64,000 nucleotides of DNA, from positions 13,689,345 through 13,753,344 of the forward strand of contig NC_135381.1 in NCBI RefSeq assembly GCF_049243985.1, written 5' to 3'. The position numbers were made by a program, and so were the translations under genes. Below, piece by piece: positions 1 to 11,985 of this stretch. Within the stretch, counting starts at the first letter, position 1, and the number at the start of each line of letters is the position of its first letter. The notes under the pieces were generated by a model. It searched no databases. It was not told where the DNA came from and saw only the letters and a list, made by a program, of their open reading frames with translations. Origin of the DNA: Paroedura picta (taxonomy: Eukaryota > Chordata > Lepidosauria > Squamata > Gekkonidae).

Positions 1-490
1 TCTTTTCTATTATAATTAAATCACAATTATCCTGTCAGCAATATATACAACTAACATGCATAAGACAGATTTAAAATACTTATATCCCACCTTTCCTTGG
101 AGACTTAAGGTAACTTAACACTAGGCTACAATGAGTTGCAAAGTAATAATAAAACCAACATGTACAATAAGCAGCACTCAATGCCCAATATCCTTCTGTT
201 GCAGTGTGCAATTAAAAAAAATTAACCTCCAAAGATGTGCTTGAAAAAACACAGACATGCAATATATATATATAGCTTATACTTGCTATAGAACTAGCTA
301 GAACATGGAACAAGATACGTGTGAAACCTCCTATTAAGACTATTTTCAGAGTCTGAAAGAAGCACTAAGATTCTCATTCTTGTTTTTAAGCCTTCTGCTG
401 TCACAATGCCTAGAACATTCAACCAACGGGAAATTATACACTCTGTTCATGTGGATAGAATCACATCCATAACTCCAGTAGGTGGTGCTG
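1..490. other. unassigned AT-rich DNA, putative MTMR3 intron 1
   Basis: AT-rich sequence with no exon-like open frame. I recognise no repeat family here with confidence. A short (TA)n run lies near 262-274. By position it should be intron 1 of the minus-strand gene that starts near 8.4 kb. Confidence 0.4.
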
Positions 491-499
491 GGGGACTGC

Positions 500-1260
500 T
501 GCATAGTTCCATAGAATTTAAAATGTGGGGTCCCATCACTTCTCCCTCCAACTATTTAACATCTACATGAACCTGCTGGGGGAGATCGTACAGGAATTTA
601 GAGTAGTGTGCCACCAATATGCACATGATACCCAGCACTACTTCTTAATAGCTGATTCAGGGGACTCTGTGGAGGTCCTGAACAAATGCTTGGAGAACAG
701 AATGTGATGGATGAGAGCCAATGAAAAACTAAAGTTCAGTCAAGGTGCTGCTGCTCAGTGAAAAAACCACTTAAGGACTGAAGAGTCAGCCTGTCTTGAA
801 GGAAGTTGCACTTCAAGGAGGTGGTTAGCAGTTCAAGGGTACTCCCAGATCCTGGCCTATAGTTGGAGACTCAAGTCTCCTCGACAGCATGTAGCACCTT
901 CTACCAACTCAGGCTGATAAACTTGCTACAGCCTTGAAAAGCATGTCTTGGCCATGGTGATTCATGCTCTGATCACATCCACATAAGATTACTATAGTAC
1001 TATAGTACTTGTTACATGAGGATGCCTCTGAAAACTGTTTTCAGTACAAAACATAATAACTATGCTAGTACTGTGGGCTGGACCCAGGAATCACTCTCTG
1101 CTGAAAGATCTATACAGGCTGCCCATTCCTTTCCAGGCACAGCTTAAATGACTGTGCTCATCTTTAAGGACCTGTATGTCCAGACTGATGTTAAAGATGC
1201 TCCTCAAGCCCTGCTATGTGCCTCCAGGGTGACGCAGGTGACAAATTTAAACAGAACTGT
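500..1260 (+). mobile_element. CR1/L2-type LINE reverse transcriptase fragment
   Basis: A + strand frame at about 525-707 reads like the palm region of a non-LTR reverse transcriptase. It shows LFNIYMNLLGE, then YAHDTQHYF (a decayed form of the YADDTQLY catalytic box), then a VEVLNKCLE helix followed by a WMRANEKLKFS block after a stop. Further along, 1110-1220 reads like the LINE C-terminal region with LYRLPIPFQAQ. The frame is interrupted and the first catalytic aspartate of the box is a histidine, so this is a dead 5'-truncated copy. Assignment to the L2/CR1 group is from motif memory; a database alignment would settle the clade. Confidence 0.65.
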
Positions 1261-2478
1261 CAGTGATGGTGCCTCATCTTTGGGATGGAAAGTTGGCATT
1301 TAAAATAAAGGTTCTACCTGTAAATCATAGGACACTGTTTTGCTTGCTAGGCACTTCCTATATCCCTAGTGAAGGAAGAAGTTGATTGCATATTTCTCTC
1401 TCCACATTCTATAAGGGCCCATCACTTCCTTCTGTTCAGACTTCCACAATTGTGAAAGTTTTAAAAAATACGCTTGCATATGGCTCACAAAATTAGTACA
1501 GAAAGAACATGAAGATTAAAAAAACACTTCAACTGATACAAAATAAAGTATTAACCAAAAATAGCCAGGGGACAGAACTCAAGAAAGATAGAAAAAGGAC
1601 AGTCTCTGGTGGTTAACAAATTAACCCGCATCAGGACTTGCCTCCCATTTCTGTACAGGGAAGGACAAAACGTCATCCAAGCTCTAGACAGAAGAGTCTT
1701 TTATGGTATGTTCCATTATTCCATTCTCCAATAGAGCCTTTGACATTATTTTGATTGTCAGGATGTTAAAACTAGTTCAGATTAACAATGGATCAAACTG
1801 CTGAAGAATCTGTTGAAGGACGTTTTCTGTGAAGGTTTCCATGTGTGAGAGTTATTCAGGGCGCACCTTGAAGAGGCAAGCTAGAACTGTGTGAAGGGTG
1901 CATGAGCTGAGGCAATGGCATCTAATGTAGCACATAACAAAGGAAAACACTGGCGCCCATGTTGCGACCTTGCACATTTCTGATAGGGGCTTTTTTGTCA
2001 AAACTGTACTGTTAAATGGAATGTGCTGTGATCATTGCAGGTGGTAAAAATACAGATTCCAAGGCAGCACTGATTTAAGAGCCACTGCAATTTACGAAGA
2101 AAAGTTTTTTTGTCTCTACCTTTGGCTGCTGAGTCAAAGCTAGTTAGACTCCTTGAATGGTACTATTAATCAAATACAAAAGTGCAATGCCACACACAGA
2201 TCTAAAATATACCCATGCTCTTCTCTGGGATACTATGGAAATGAGAGTTCACTTTCCAAATGAACATAGGATCTGGTCACAGTACTATCTTATCCTCATG
2301 CAACAGATATAATCCTATTCTGATGAAGTGTTTTGAGCTCCATTACTTGTTTTACCAAAGTTGTAGCAACAAGAAATAAGACCTTGAATGTGAGGTATTT
2401 CAGATAAGGTATTCTAGTCAGGGCCTGGAGAATAATAGGGAGCTGCCCGGAAGGAAAATCATGAACTGTACTATACTG
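1261..2478. other. unassigned intronic DNA
   Basis: No coding exon, RNA gene or clear repeat family recognised. It lies between a LINE fragment and a hAT element within the putative first intron of MTMR3. Confidence 0.35.
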
Positions 2479-2830
2479 CAGTGGTCCCCAACCCCCGGTC
2501 CGGGGACCGGTACTGGGCCGCAGCTCCTCCTCATCCTCCTCCCCAGCTGCTGCCTCGGGGGCTGCCCTGCCACTCTGCCACTGGCTCACCTTTGGTGCTC
2601 TCCGGCAGCCGCCATGGCTGGGGCTCCCCCTCGGCCTGGCACTGTGCAGCTGCTGCTAGCAGTGCCCCCCAGCGGGTGGCAGGAAGTCAGGGGTGCCGGT
2701 AGGAAAGTAAGTGGAGCAGGGGCTCAGGCGGTGGAGGCGACGTCCCTCAGCAAAAGACTACCCCCCTGGGCCTCAGTAAAATTGTCAAGCGTTGACCGAT
2801 CCCCGGTGATAAAAAGGTTGGGGACCAGTG
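2479..2830 (+). mobile_element. GC-rich hAT non-autonomous element, copy 1
   Basis: A 352-bp GC-rich element. It begins CAGTGGTCCCCAACC and ends with the near-complement GGTTGGGGACCAGTG, so it has hAT-type terminal inverted repeats. It is flanked by a perfect 8-bp target duplication, CTATACTG, at 2471-2478 and 2831-2838. The interior (Ala/Gly/Pro-rich in several frames) codes for nothing recognisable, and the open frames over it are composition artefacts. A second copy lies at 49410-49797. The 8-bp duplication supports hAT; the exact subfamily is not assigned. Confidence 0.88.
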
Positions 2831-4594
2831 CTATACTGCACGATAGCAATGCTCTCTGAAGAAAATACTTTACATGCAGACATCTGTAAATGAAAAGCTA
2901 ATCTATAAGTGGAAGGATGAAAATGAATTTTCTTACTTGCTAACACAATTTGCTGCATCTCAAGCCCTCAGCAAAACATTTTGAAGGAAAATAATTACTT
3001 GAGTCATCACAGTTTGGTCTGCTTGCATCCTCTTCCTTCATTATCAGTAAAACACCTGCCAGGCACAGGCATACATTCTGGCAGTAGTTTCCGCAAACTG
3101 GCAACCTGTTTCTTGCTCTTTTCTACTGCTACAGACAAACTAACACGACTGCCCATCTTGATCAATCAATAAGATTTGCTACTCAACAGCCATGAAGGAT
3201 CTGGGAATGTCATCAGTCCCTGTATTAACATGTCTGCTGTGACTGGAATCCTCCATGGCAATGCTACAGTCAAGTTCACCAGGCTGGAGAACCCTCCTGC
3301 ACTAGTGCACTGTGACAAACATTAGCATTGCTGTATCCCGTCAGAGTTTCTTCAGCAACTCTGGAATAGTGGGAAGGCACATAATAGACCCGGGGGCTAA
3401 GATGCCTAGAGAGCACTGATTTGCTCTACTTCTGGGAACTAGTCGTGCAAATATGTTCATTTGAGGGTGCTAATTGTATCAGCAGATCTTCATGATCCAG
3501 CAGCCACTTCCCAAGAAATACTGTGTGCTTTGCTGATGTGTTCCGCTCTCAGGGTTAGGAGATGTTTTTCTGACCAGCAAAAAAAGTGGCTGCTTCCCAC
3601 TGCAGACTGCAGCACTCAGTGGTCTGCTGCCTGCTGACAAAGGCTCTGGCATTGTTCATTAGGATGCAAACATGAAGATTCAGTGTCCTCCTGATAGTGC
3701 AATAAAGACAAATTAATTTCTCTCAGTTCTACTAACTGAGGCTCACTATGTGGGGGGTCAAACACACTGTACCTGGCCTATGGAGAGGGGGGGCTATCAC
3801 CAGCTGTGATGATTATGAACTCCTTGATGCAAAAATATCCAACAGAGGACTCTCTATGAACCACCATTTCAAGTCGCAATGGAGGTGGTTGTTTACCAAG
3901 ATATGCTTCTGAAGGGCAAGGCTCTCCACTGAAGATGCCACAAATGGGCTCTTAACCAGGGTACCAAGTCTATGGCCACAATAATGAAACCTTAATTTGG
4001 GCAAAAATATTATGTCCACTGAATCCATCTCTGCCATCTTCTGCATTCTTTCCAGAAGTAAATATGTTTTTTTCCTGGACAGTATCAATGAATACACGGA
4101 GATAAAGCAGATATTGGGTAGGTGTGAAGTTGCTTCTCCTGTTAATTAGGAAGCCAAAGTCCATGAGGACTGCATGGTGTGATAGTTTACAAGGGTTTCG
4201 TTGAAATGAGCTGAAGGGCCAGAAGGAAACTTGGACAAAATTCAGAAAAACACTTCCTCCCCCTTTTGGATAACAGGTTTATTTACTCAAAATATGTAGC
4301 ATGAAGACAACTGAGTACTTTTCCCCCAAATGAAAAAAGTTGTATTAAATTCCCTACAACTTTAGGCAATTCCTAGGTATATTGTAGAAATATGCAATAA
4401 TTGCATAATGTTAACTGTTTAAATATAATTAATTCCTGCAACACAATAAATTAGCATTTAATGTTTTACTACTGTTTTTATAGCTTCTATCTTTATCTGT
4501 TTTATACATATTAGTTTTATAAACAATTATGTTTTTGGCTCTTACTGATGGTTTTTACTATTTTGTTTCATGTCTTCTTGATTATTTTTAATTT
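2831..4594. other. unassigned intronic DNA
   Basis: No exon or RNA gene seen. Near 3115-3150 there is a short match to the end of the long-TIR repeat found elsewhere in the window (an ACTGCTACAGAC...CTAACACGACTGCC-like stretch). The rest is ordinary non-coding sequence. Confidence 0.3.
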
Positions 4595-4719
4595 CAGTCA
4601 CTGGCTCTCCAGGTATCCCTGGACTACAATTCCCATGAGCCCCTAACAGCACATGTTGGCAGGGGCTCATGCGACTTGTAATCATGGACATCTTGAGAAC
4701 CGCAGGTTGGCCACCCCTG
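4595..4719. mobile_element. palindromic hAT MITE (family A), old copy
   Basis: A degraded member of the palindromic family with terminus CAGGGGTAGTCAAACTGCGG. The two arms GGACTACAATTCCCATGAGC and its imperfect complement flank a short loop near 4650, and the right end reads TTGGCCACCCCTG. Divergence between the arms and a damaged left terminus mean this copy is older than those at 24.7, 29.9, 52.1 and 61.2 kb. Confidence 0.65.
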
Positions 4720-7700
4720 CCATCCCAGAACCATCTAAACATATGCTTACTCAATTTTTGTTAAATGCTAAGATTGGTCAGTGAAAAAGGGAAACTAGGC
4801 CAACAAAGGGCATGGTGGTTGGACGCGATCAAGATGGACATCGGCCAGAACACTGCACAGCTGAGAAACTAAAAATTAATAAAATAACCCTGTGGTATAT
4901 TTCTATTTAGATCACAATGGCATATTTATATTGTTGGAGTTTCCAAAGATGCTTTGGAATTCATTGAGGCTCATTCCATTTTGACAGTCTCTCCAGCACA
5001 GAAACCACAGTTCCCAAAATAACTTGAAATGCCAACATACTGTTTTGAGTGTTCGGAAAAGAAAAAAAAAGCAGTATAGAAATATTTTAAATATAAACAT
5101 ACACCCAAGGCAGGAAAAGGAGCATTCTCTCTGCCTAATCTATTTCACCAGGCTGCTGTGATGACAAATTGAGAGGAGAACCATGTACATATCCCTGAGA
5201 TCCCTGAAGAAATGGTGGGATGAAACATTAACATGGACAGGTGGATATCTTCATGGGATGAATGAGATTTGAGTCTGTGGATAAGCCCATCAGCACTAGC
5301 TATGTCATAAAATGATACTGTTATGTATCTAAACGCTTAAAGCAGGACAAAAATCCTAATGAAGGATTTCTTATGGGAACATTTGTTTTTATAGCTTCTG
5401 AGCTGTAAAGCATGTTCTTGAAGCATATTATCATGCTTCAGAATGGTGACAAATTTTAACAAAGATCTAAAACTTCAGTCATTCATTAAGAACACCTAAC
5501 ATAAGCAGAATGGAGCCAGCTAAGATCACATCATTTAATGAGCTCTAGACTTTATCTAAAATATCAAAGGAGGAAAAGCCTCCCTTCACCATACTTGCTT
5601 ATGCATTCTCTTATGCATAACAACCACTTACAATGTTGCCCTGGAACAATAAGTATCCCTTCAGCATTCATCCCCCTCTTCTCATAACACCTCTGCAGCA
5701 ACTTAATCTCAATGCCCATTGATACATCATAACATAGCTTGCTAGTTACCACACTAAATGAAACAACAGATATTAATTCTAATCTTCAATCTATTAGAAA
5801 CCAAATAATACTCTTACCCAACAATGAGAAGTTGTGCAAATGCCCCTTTTGCATACAAATCCCATACAGCATTACTTCTTCCCCATTTCCTTTGAAATCT
5901 GCTCCCCCATTCACCGCCTGCTAGGATGGAAGCTACAGAAATCACTCCACTCTGTAACACAGTATCACATATTTTAACCATTGTAATAACTTCTGAAACA
6001 CTGCTGCCATTTTCAAACTCTAGCAGATATCTATATTTATGCACAGCTATCAACATATCACCAGATCTAGATTTTTAAAAGATGAAAAAAATATTTAATA
6101 GTACTAAACATCTATCATATGTAATATCGATGTAGTAAAGGGCAAAAATGTAGAAACCAGACTAGGAATTTACATGCGAGACCTGTATATTGAATATGCG
6201 CAAGTCTTCTGGCCAGCCAAGAGGAACTTATAACCCTGTTCCACAAAAAGTACGCACAGCATCTATTCTTCCAAACTAGACAAATGAAATATGTATCTAC
6301 TCAATTCTACCTGTTCTCTCCCTATGATATGGCTTACTAGAGGAAGTTGAGTATTCATCTACGAAGTCCAGGATTTAATCTTCAGGAGTCTTCCATTAGT
6401 GAATGGCGGACTCCTACAAACCCACTTAATGTCAAATGATGAGTCAATGAAATTAACTGAAAGATTTGCTGGCAGATCCCTGTATAGAAAAGTTTTGTTC
6501 CTTGGGTAAATTCCGGCAAGTACTCATATTTAATATAGAAAATGGTTACTTTAACAGTAAGCTACTCCTTTACAGATAGGTAGGCTGGCCTTAAATATTA
6601 ATACAGAATTAAAACCCCTTCAAAATTACGAAATATACTGCCAGCACATGCAAGAAAACCTTGATCTACAGTCAAAACAGTCACTTGAAGTCCAGAACCA
6701 AAGGTAATACTTTCTGGAAGCCTGCAAAGAATCTTCCACTTACCATGGCTCATTTCCTTAGCATGCCACATAGTATTTCATATCTGAAACAGTATAAATA
6801 TGGTCTACAGCACTATTTAAAGTGAAAGAAGTATAACAGGACCCTATGATACATATTATTTTTTTTGTCACACCCTTGCAGCTATAGAATTATAGGCTTT
6901 CCATCCAAAACACATCATTCACCAAGAAAATGTTCTGTTACTTGTTCTGCTTGCCTTCACATTATTCCCTATATGTCAAATCTAGCTTGTCACCTGGAAG
7001 GAAAATATAGAAAGGAAAAGAGGCATCTATATCAGAGGAAAAACCTGCATTCATATTAGGACGATGGAATCTTTTCTTGCAAGACATTAAATAACTCGGG
7101 TTTCTTCACCCAAGCCTCCCAAGCTACACCACAACACTGGGCATATCTCTAGAGAAGTGAGTGACCAGCTTTTTAACAAAAACATGTGGGGGAGGAATGC
7201 AATGCATTCAGGCATGTGTAGTCTACAATATTAAAAGAACTAATTTCTGTACAGTATCTACTTGTGGTTGCATCAGAGCATTTATTCACCCTAAGTGACC
7301 TAGCCAGTGGTCATTCATAAATTAACTTAACAACCCCATCATCTTCGCAGCGCAAACAAAAACATGGATTTCCCCATCCACCTTTCCAACCGCATGGTGA
7401 TACGAAATATGCAAGCAAAAGGAAGTTACTCTGAATCCGTGGAGAAAACGCAGAAGTGATCTGATGTTGGAGGGGGGGGGGAGGGCAAACAATTCAAAAC
7501 CCACAATTTTCTTTCTAAAAAGCAAGCACAAAAACCATCTCGCAGGAGAGACGGCGGAGCTGAAGAAATCATCTGCCCAAATCTGACTTCAGCCCAAATC
7601 ACATATGTGACCTGCCCTGAAAAGAGCGGCCATGCCCTGCCCCCTCTATGTATACACACAACCGCTCAAAGGTTGTAAAGAGACTAAGATGCAAGTGAAA

Positions 7701-7949
7701 CTAGGAGATCACCCGGTCCAAATCTCCTCTCACACACAACCTTAATGGGTGGGCTTGACGGAAGTCACTCCCGGCTTCTATGTCCCCCCCCCCTTTCCAC
7801 CATCCACAACAACACGGCCATCTCTCGATAATGCCCACAGATATAACGACCTATTTTACAGGGCTGTTATTCCCGCCTTATAAGACTGTGCCGGGCTGGG
7901 GGCTGTGAAGGCCTTACCTATCCGAGCCCCCCCCCCCCCCCAAATGTTG
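4720..7949. other. unassigned intronic DNA upstream of CpG island
   Basis: Mostly AT-rich sequence with no coding exon recognised on either strand. I searched the minus strand for the MTMR3 start exon, which should begin MDEETRHSLEC, and did not find it. Homopolymer runs occur at about 7470-7480 (G), 7784-7793 (C) and 7927-7940 (C), the last at the edge of the CpG island. Confidence 0.4.
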
Positions 7950-8239
7950 ACTTCCCTTGCAGGGTCGCCCGGGACAATGTACCCGAAGAGCAACTCCGAA
8001 TCCCGCGCTATGTCAACGTTTCACACCAGATTCGCGTGGGGAGGGGAGAGGTGGGGTGGTGGGGAAGAGCTCCCAAACGAGAGCAGGACTCGGAGGGGTT
8101 GGGTTGCGGGGGGGGGGGGGGAGAAGGCTGCGACCCTCCGCGCCCCCTCCCGCTCCGTCCCCGCCAGGCCCGAGCTGCCTCAGCCGCGCCAGGCCCCGTC
8201 CTCGCTCTCCTCCTCCGCCGCCCGCCGCCTCTTCCTTAC

Positions 8240-8420
8240 CCGGAGGCGCCCGGCCATGGCGCGGCGGGGGGCCCTCCCCACCCCCCAACGGGGCGCAGCG
8301 GCGGCGGCAGCGGCGGCTCGGAGGGGGGTGGTCGCTCGCCTCGCCTTCGTCGTCGCTCCCGCTCTGCCTCCGCCTCCCGCCTCACAACCACAACAACATG
8401 GCGGCCGGAGCCACACTGAA
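8240..8420 (-). other. MTMR3: putative untranslated first exon of MTMR3
   Basis: Read on the minus strand, a CpG-rich stretch ends in CGCCTCCG followed by GGTAAGG, a strong U2-type donor whose GT is at 8239-8238. The 5' end near 8420 is a guess based on the YY1-like element and the fall in C+G on that side. A minus-strand ATG at 8255-8257 opens only a short frame (MAGRLR) before the donor. MTMR3 first exons in other vertebrates are non-coding, so I do not call it as a start. Transcript evidence for a - strand RNA from 8.4 kb spliced at 8240 would confirm the exon. Confidence 0.45.
8395..8405 (+). promoter_or_regulatory. YY1-type element
   Basis: AACATGGCGGC matches the long YY1 motif (AANATGGCGGC) that is common just downstream of vertebrate CpG-island start sites. 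It lies inside the CpG island, near the proposed - strand start site. Motif match only. Confidence 0.55.
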
Positions 8421-9088
8421 GGGGAGGGCGGGAGAGGAGAGGAGGGCTGTCAGCCAGACAGACAGCCACTCCGGGGAGGGCGGGGACAAGGCGGCCGCCT
8501 CTCGCGGGCCGGACGGGGGCGTGTCTCTTTCCAGCCCCGCCCTTTTTCGTGAGGCGGCTGCCGAGGGGGCCGAGGGGCGTGAGGCTTCCTTCCCGGTGAG
8601 GAGGAAGGTCGGCTCGCTGGCTCCGGCCTGCGAAGCCTCCCCGCCGAAATCCCCTCGCTCGCTGAGGAGGCGGCCCTCCCTGCCCGCCAGCGCTTGACTA
8701 GTCGATCTTCGTCGGTCTTAAAGGGGGGCCGTTGGACTCCGATTTTGAGGAGGGGAAACGGTTCCCCCTCAAGGAAGGCGAGATGTCGTGGACGCTCCTG
8801 GGGAGAGGGGGAAAGGCGACCCTTTGCCTCGGAAACTTCACGAGGACTTTCGTGGGCCCAAGGCACTTTGGCCTTCGTGGGGCCCTCCCACCGTAAGAAC
8901 ATCAGGATTACAAATAATGGTTTTTAAAATATATATATATATTTATAATTTTGAGTGCTCCAACTTTTTAAAAACGCCCCAGGCCGAATTTAATAGATTT
9001 TCGTGGGCCCTAACGTGTTCTTTTCTCTCTCTTTTTTTTTGCAGGCATGAGGAGGAAATTAGAACATTTTCTTCCATCCTGAAAGTTT

Positions 9089-9405
9089 CAAGTGGGTAGC
9101 CGCGTTGGTCTGAAGCAGCACAATAAAACAAAATCAGAGTCCAGTGGCACCTTTAAGACCAACAAAGATTTATTCAAGGCGTGAGCTTTTGAGTGCAAGC
9201 AATCTTCCTCAGACTGTGAACTGACTATGTCACAACATCCAAATACACAGTTTACTAATTTAACAAGATTAGCTTTTGCTTATATATTCCCACTGTCATG
9301 ATGGTCAGTTTATTTTATTATTTATCATACTTATATAGGGCCCTCCCCGGAGTACATAGTCTGAGGAAGAGCACTTGCACTCGAAAGCTCACACCTTGAA
9401 TGAAA
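9089..9405 (+). mobile_element. long-TIR interspersed element, nearly whole copy
   Basis: The left arm begins AGTGGGTAGCCGCGTTGGTC, runs through AGTCCAGTGGCACCTTTAAG and ends near CTTCCTCAGACT at about 9213. After an interior containing ACACAGTTTACTAATTTAAC, the right arm starts at about 9358 with AGTCTGAGGAAGAGC, the inverted copy of the end of the left arm, and stops around 9402. Comparison with the copy at 57185-57400, whose right arm continues to the complement of the left terminus, shows that the complete unit has inverted repeats of about 110 bp. A stretch resembling a LINE tail (about 9305-9345) seems to be inserted in the interior. I do not know the published family name. Confidence 0.6.
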
Positions 9406-9439
9406 ACATTTTTGTGGACAGCCCTGCCTGAAGCTTTGC

Positions 9440-9597
9440 CATTTTTCAGGAAAGGGGGAGTCCTCTAGCATTTTAAAGACTAGCTGATATGATCTGGGAG
9501 AGGCTGCTTTGACTCTTGAAAGCTTATGCCTATAAAGTCTTGCTGGTCTCCAAAGTGCTTCCTGTTCTGCTGCGGAGCAACAGGGCTACCCTCTTAA
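9440..9597 (+). mobile_element. long-TIR element, diverged right arm
   Basis: Reads AGTCCTCTAGCATTTTAAAG, then GACTCTTGAAAGCTTATGCC, then TGCGGAGCAACAGGGCTACC. These are the same landmarks in the same order as the long-TIR family, but diverged, so this is an older or sister copy next to the one ending at 9402. Confidence 0.45.
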
Positions 9598-10032
9598 AAT
9601 TATACCTCACTGTTTATCTTTAAAAAGCAAAATGGCTGGCTAAAGAGAACTCTTCCATCAATATATATGCTGCTGATCCGGGCAAAAAAGTGGCTCATAA
9701 ATAAAATATTAAAATTAAAATGAATCCTAACAACAGACACATTTTTGAAATTGTGAGGAATAGTACTTTTCAAAGCATTTGAAGAATTACTCATAAGCAT
9801 GGAGGGTAGTCTCTTGGCTTGTAACATGGCCCAGGCCTTTGCTGTAATAAATACATACTCTCCTGTGTGCTAATAGAACTCTGAGTAGGAAAAATTCTGT
9901 TTGATTCTTCAGATTGCAGTCTCTGGATTTTAAAGAAAATAAACTAGCATCCTAAGGATTCTCACAACACCTGGAATTTATCAACACTGATGATGGCAGG
10001 AAGGCACTCTGCACTTGTTCAGAGGAACTTTA

Positions 10033-10270
10033 GTCCTTATTTTGTTAAACATTTCTCAGGTGATATGCCCATATATAGTCAACCTGCCTGCCCTCCCAAA
10101 ATGGCCAATGATGGTCCTGGAGGGGATGGGAAGGGGAGGGGCCCAGAGTGGGCCTGTAAACAGTTATGCTTCCCAACAATATTCTGCACGATGGTGCCAC
10201 TTCTGGGATTTCTCAAAACCTGAAAAATGTTTCAGGGGTTTCTCAACAGTAAAAAGGTTGAGAAAGGCTG
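10033..10270 (+). mobile_element. hAT element (family C), 5'-damaged copy
   Basis: Shares with 52796-53124 and 53709-54026 the order GGTGATATG...CATATATAGTCA, CCCAAAATGGCCAATGATGG, CTTCTGGGATTTCTC and a right end AAAAAGGTTGAGAAAGGCTG. The left terminus seen in the two complete copies is missing or unrecognisable here. The family is hAT by the 8-bp duplication around the 53709 copy. Confidence 0.65.
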
Positions 10271-10469
10271 ATCTATTTCTCCTGTGTTCCATGACTGCAT
10301 GCTAGCATTAAGAACAGATGCTAATACTCTTTGCCCTCAGGCAAAGAACAAGAAAATTCATTCAAAAACAAGCAGATTGTAGTCCAGTTTGGCCAGATTC
10401 AGGATGACTATAGGTCATTACTTTATCGACACATCAACAGCTAAAAACCAGCAACAGTTTTTTAAAGTT

Positions 10470-10578
10470 TTTCTTGGATGCTTTAGGATGCTTAGGGCTA
10501 ATCCTGCGTTGAGCAGGGGGTTGGACTAGATGGCCTGTACGGCCCCTTCCAACTCCATGATTCTATGATTCTATGAAA
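10470..10578 (+). mobile_element. CR1 LINE 3' end
   Basis: Contains GGGGGTTGGACTAGATGGCC followed by CTTCCAACTCCATG and ends in two ATTCTATG units, the octamer tail diagnostic of CR1 retrotransposons. Only the last 110 bp or so remain, as is usual for 5'-truncated CR1. The same subfamily recurs in reverse at 23757-23860. Confidence 0.85.
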
Positions 10579-10579
10579 G

Positions 10580-11985
10580 TCGGTTGAAAGTCATTTGATA
10601 TATCCATTACTGCTCATGATATTCACACATACTTATTTTTCCCCAGTTATCTCTGGTCATATAGGTACTGCAGGTTTTTAGAACAATACAAAAACTTTAT
10701 GAGCCTGTTTGAGATCAAAACAATGCCTAGTCAAATTCCAAATCAAACTTTTTTTTGAAGAAATCCCTTTATTAAAGAATATAACAAAACAGAATTGACT
10801 GTACACAAACAGCAATCTTGCTTCCAAAGCTTCTACTCTACAAAAAAACCTATTTTCAAAGAGTCTTGGGGCACAAGAATAGCAGATACATTTTGTGGAT
10901 TGTGCCTCAGTGCCTACTCTCAAAGAAACTTCCCACTATAAAATTAAAAACAATTAAAAAGAAATAAAGAATGCTTAAGAAAAAATTCAAATACAATCAC
11001 AGTATTGTAAAGAGACAAAACCAACATAAAATTCAATTAACCAGGAAAAATATCAGTTCATTTAAAAGCAGCATAGAATTCACCAGAAAACTGCAAAACA
11101 AAAGTTAAAAAATAGTTATTCAGGGCACCAAACACATACAAAAAGGCAAACAAAGGTCAATGAGGGCAGGAATCAACAAAAATCCTGGGAGAAGTAACAA
11201 TGATTTTACCAGGCACCTGAAATGCAGCAAAATTAGTACCATGTGAACCTCTGTGGGCAATAAGTTCCACATGAAAGGAAGAGCAACTGAAAATGCCACG
11301 TCTCTAGTGGTCACCTACTTTCTCTGTTGAGCCAAATACAGTAGCGAGAGGCTGCACATTTCTGCCACAACACTTGTAAGACTTTACAGTGCTGTAGCAT
11401 TTTTTTATTAAAGGGTCTAAAATGTATTCTGAATGAAGAATGTTATGGTACAGTTATATGCTTCCCTCTTTCACTCATAAGCACACACAATGCCTGGGTT
11501 CTGCTTGCCTCTGATTGTGAAATATTTCCGGTAGTGGGGGAAAAAACCAAAACAAAACGAGTCTGGCAGGACCATAGACATTTTTTATTCCTGCGTACAC
11601 TTTTGTGGACTAGAGTCCACTTCCTCAGAAACAATGGGTCATTCCCAAACTTGTTTTTTTTTTGTAGGAGGGAAGGGGAAAAAAAAATAAACAACAGGGC
11701 TAAAAGGCCATAAAATGTGGAAAGGTATAAAAATACCATGACTGTTCACTAATTTTACTAAACTAGTAAAAGACAGAGAATTCCAGGGTTTGCTTAGAAA
11801 CCCCAAATGAGTTTAAAAAAAAACCCTGCCCTAATGTAATAGCTTTGTTTAAGATTCCACTGTACTCCTGTTTGTTTTTGAAGTTATCCTTCTAGTTATC
11901 CTTCTGAAATTACTTCTGCTAGAAAGATGCTTGTCTTGAACTTTGCCAATAATTATTTTGCGCATCTAGAGTTTTTTTTTTTATA
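10580..11985. other. unassigned intergenic DNA with a long-TIR fragment
   Basis: No exon recognised. At about 11568-11640 a short stretch (GAGTCTGGCAGGACC, then GAGTCCACTTCCTCAGAAAC) looks like a very old relative of the long-TIR repeat. The rest is AT-rich and unassigned. Confidence 0.35.

Larger units (their letters stand above)
7950..8900 (-). promoter_or_regulatory. MTMR3: CpG-island promoter, probably of MTMR3
   Basis: The sequence changes sharply from AT-rich to very GC-rich with dense CpG between about 7.95 and 8.9 kb, including (GCG)n-like stretches near 8296-8318. No TATA box is evident, as expected of a housekeeping CpG-island promoter. A minus-strand first-exon donor lies at 8239/8240 and a YY1-type element at 8395-8405. 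In human, ASCC2 and MTMR3 are head-to-head neighbours, which is the arrangement seen here if this island serves the minus-strand gene. The extent to 8.9 kb on the other side leaves room for a divergent + strand transcript. Gene identity is inferred from synteny, not coding sequence. Confidence 0.55.

Noticed and set aside
8240-8257. Minus-strand ATG opening MAGRLR just before the first-exon donor
   Set aside because: It does not match the known N-terminus of MTMR3, whose first exon is non-coding. Kept only as part of the untranslated exon.
7905-8697. Long + strand open frames of 215 and 246 codons in the CpG island
   Set aside because: Composition effect of GC-rich DNA where stops are rare. 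The Pro/Arg/Gly/Ala-rich products show no domain and both strands have overlapping frames.
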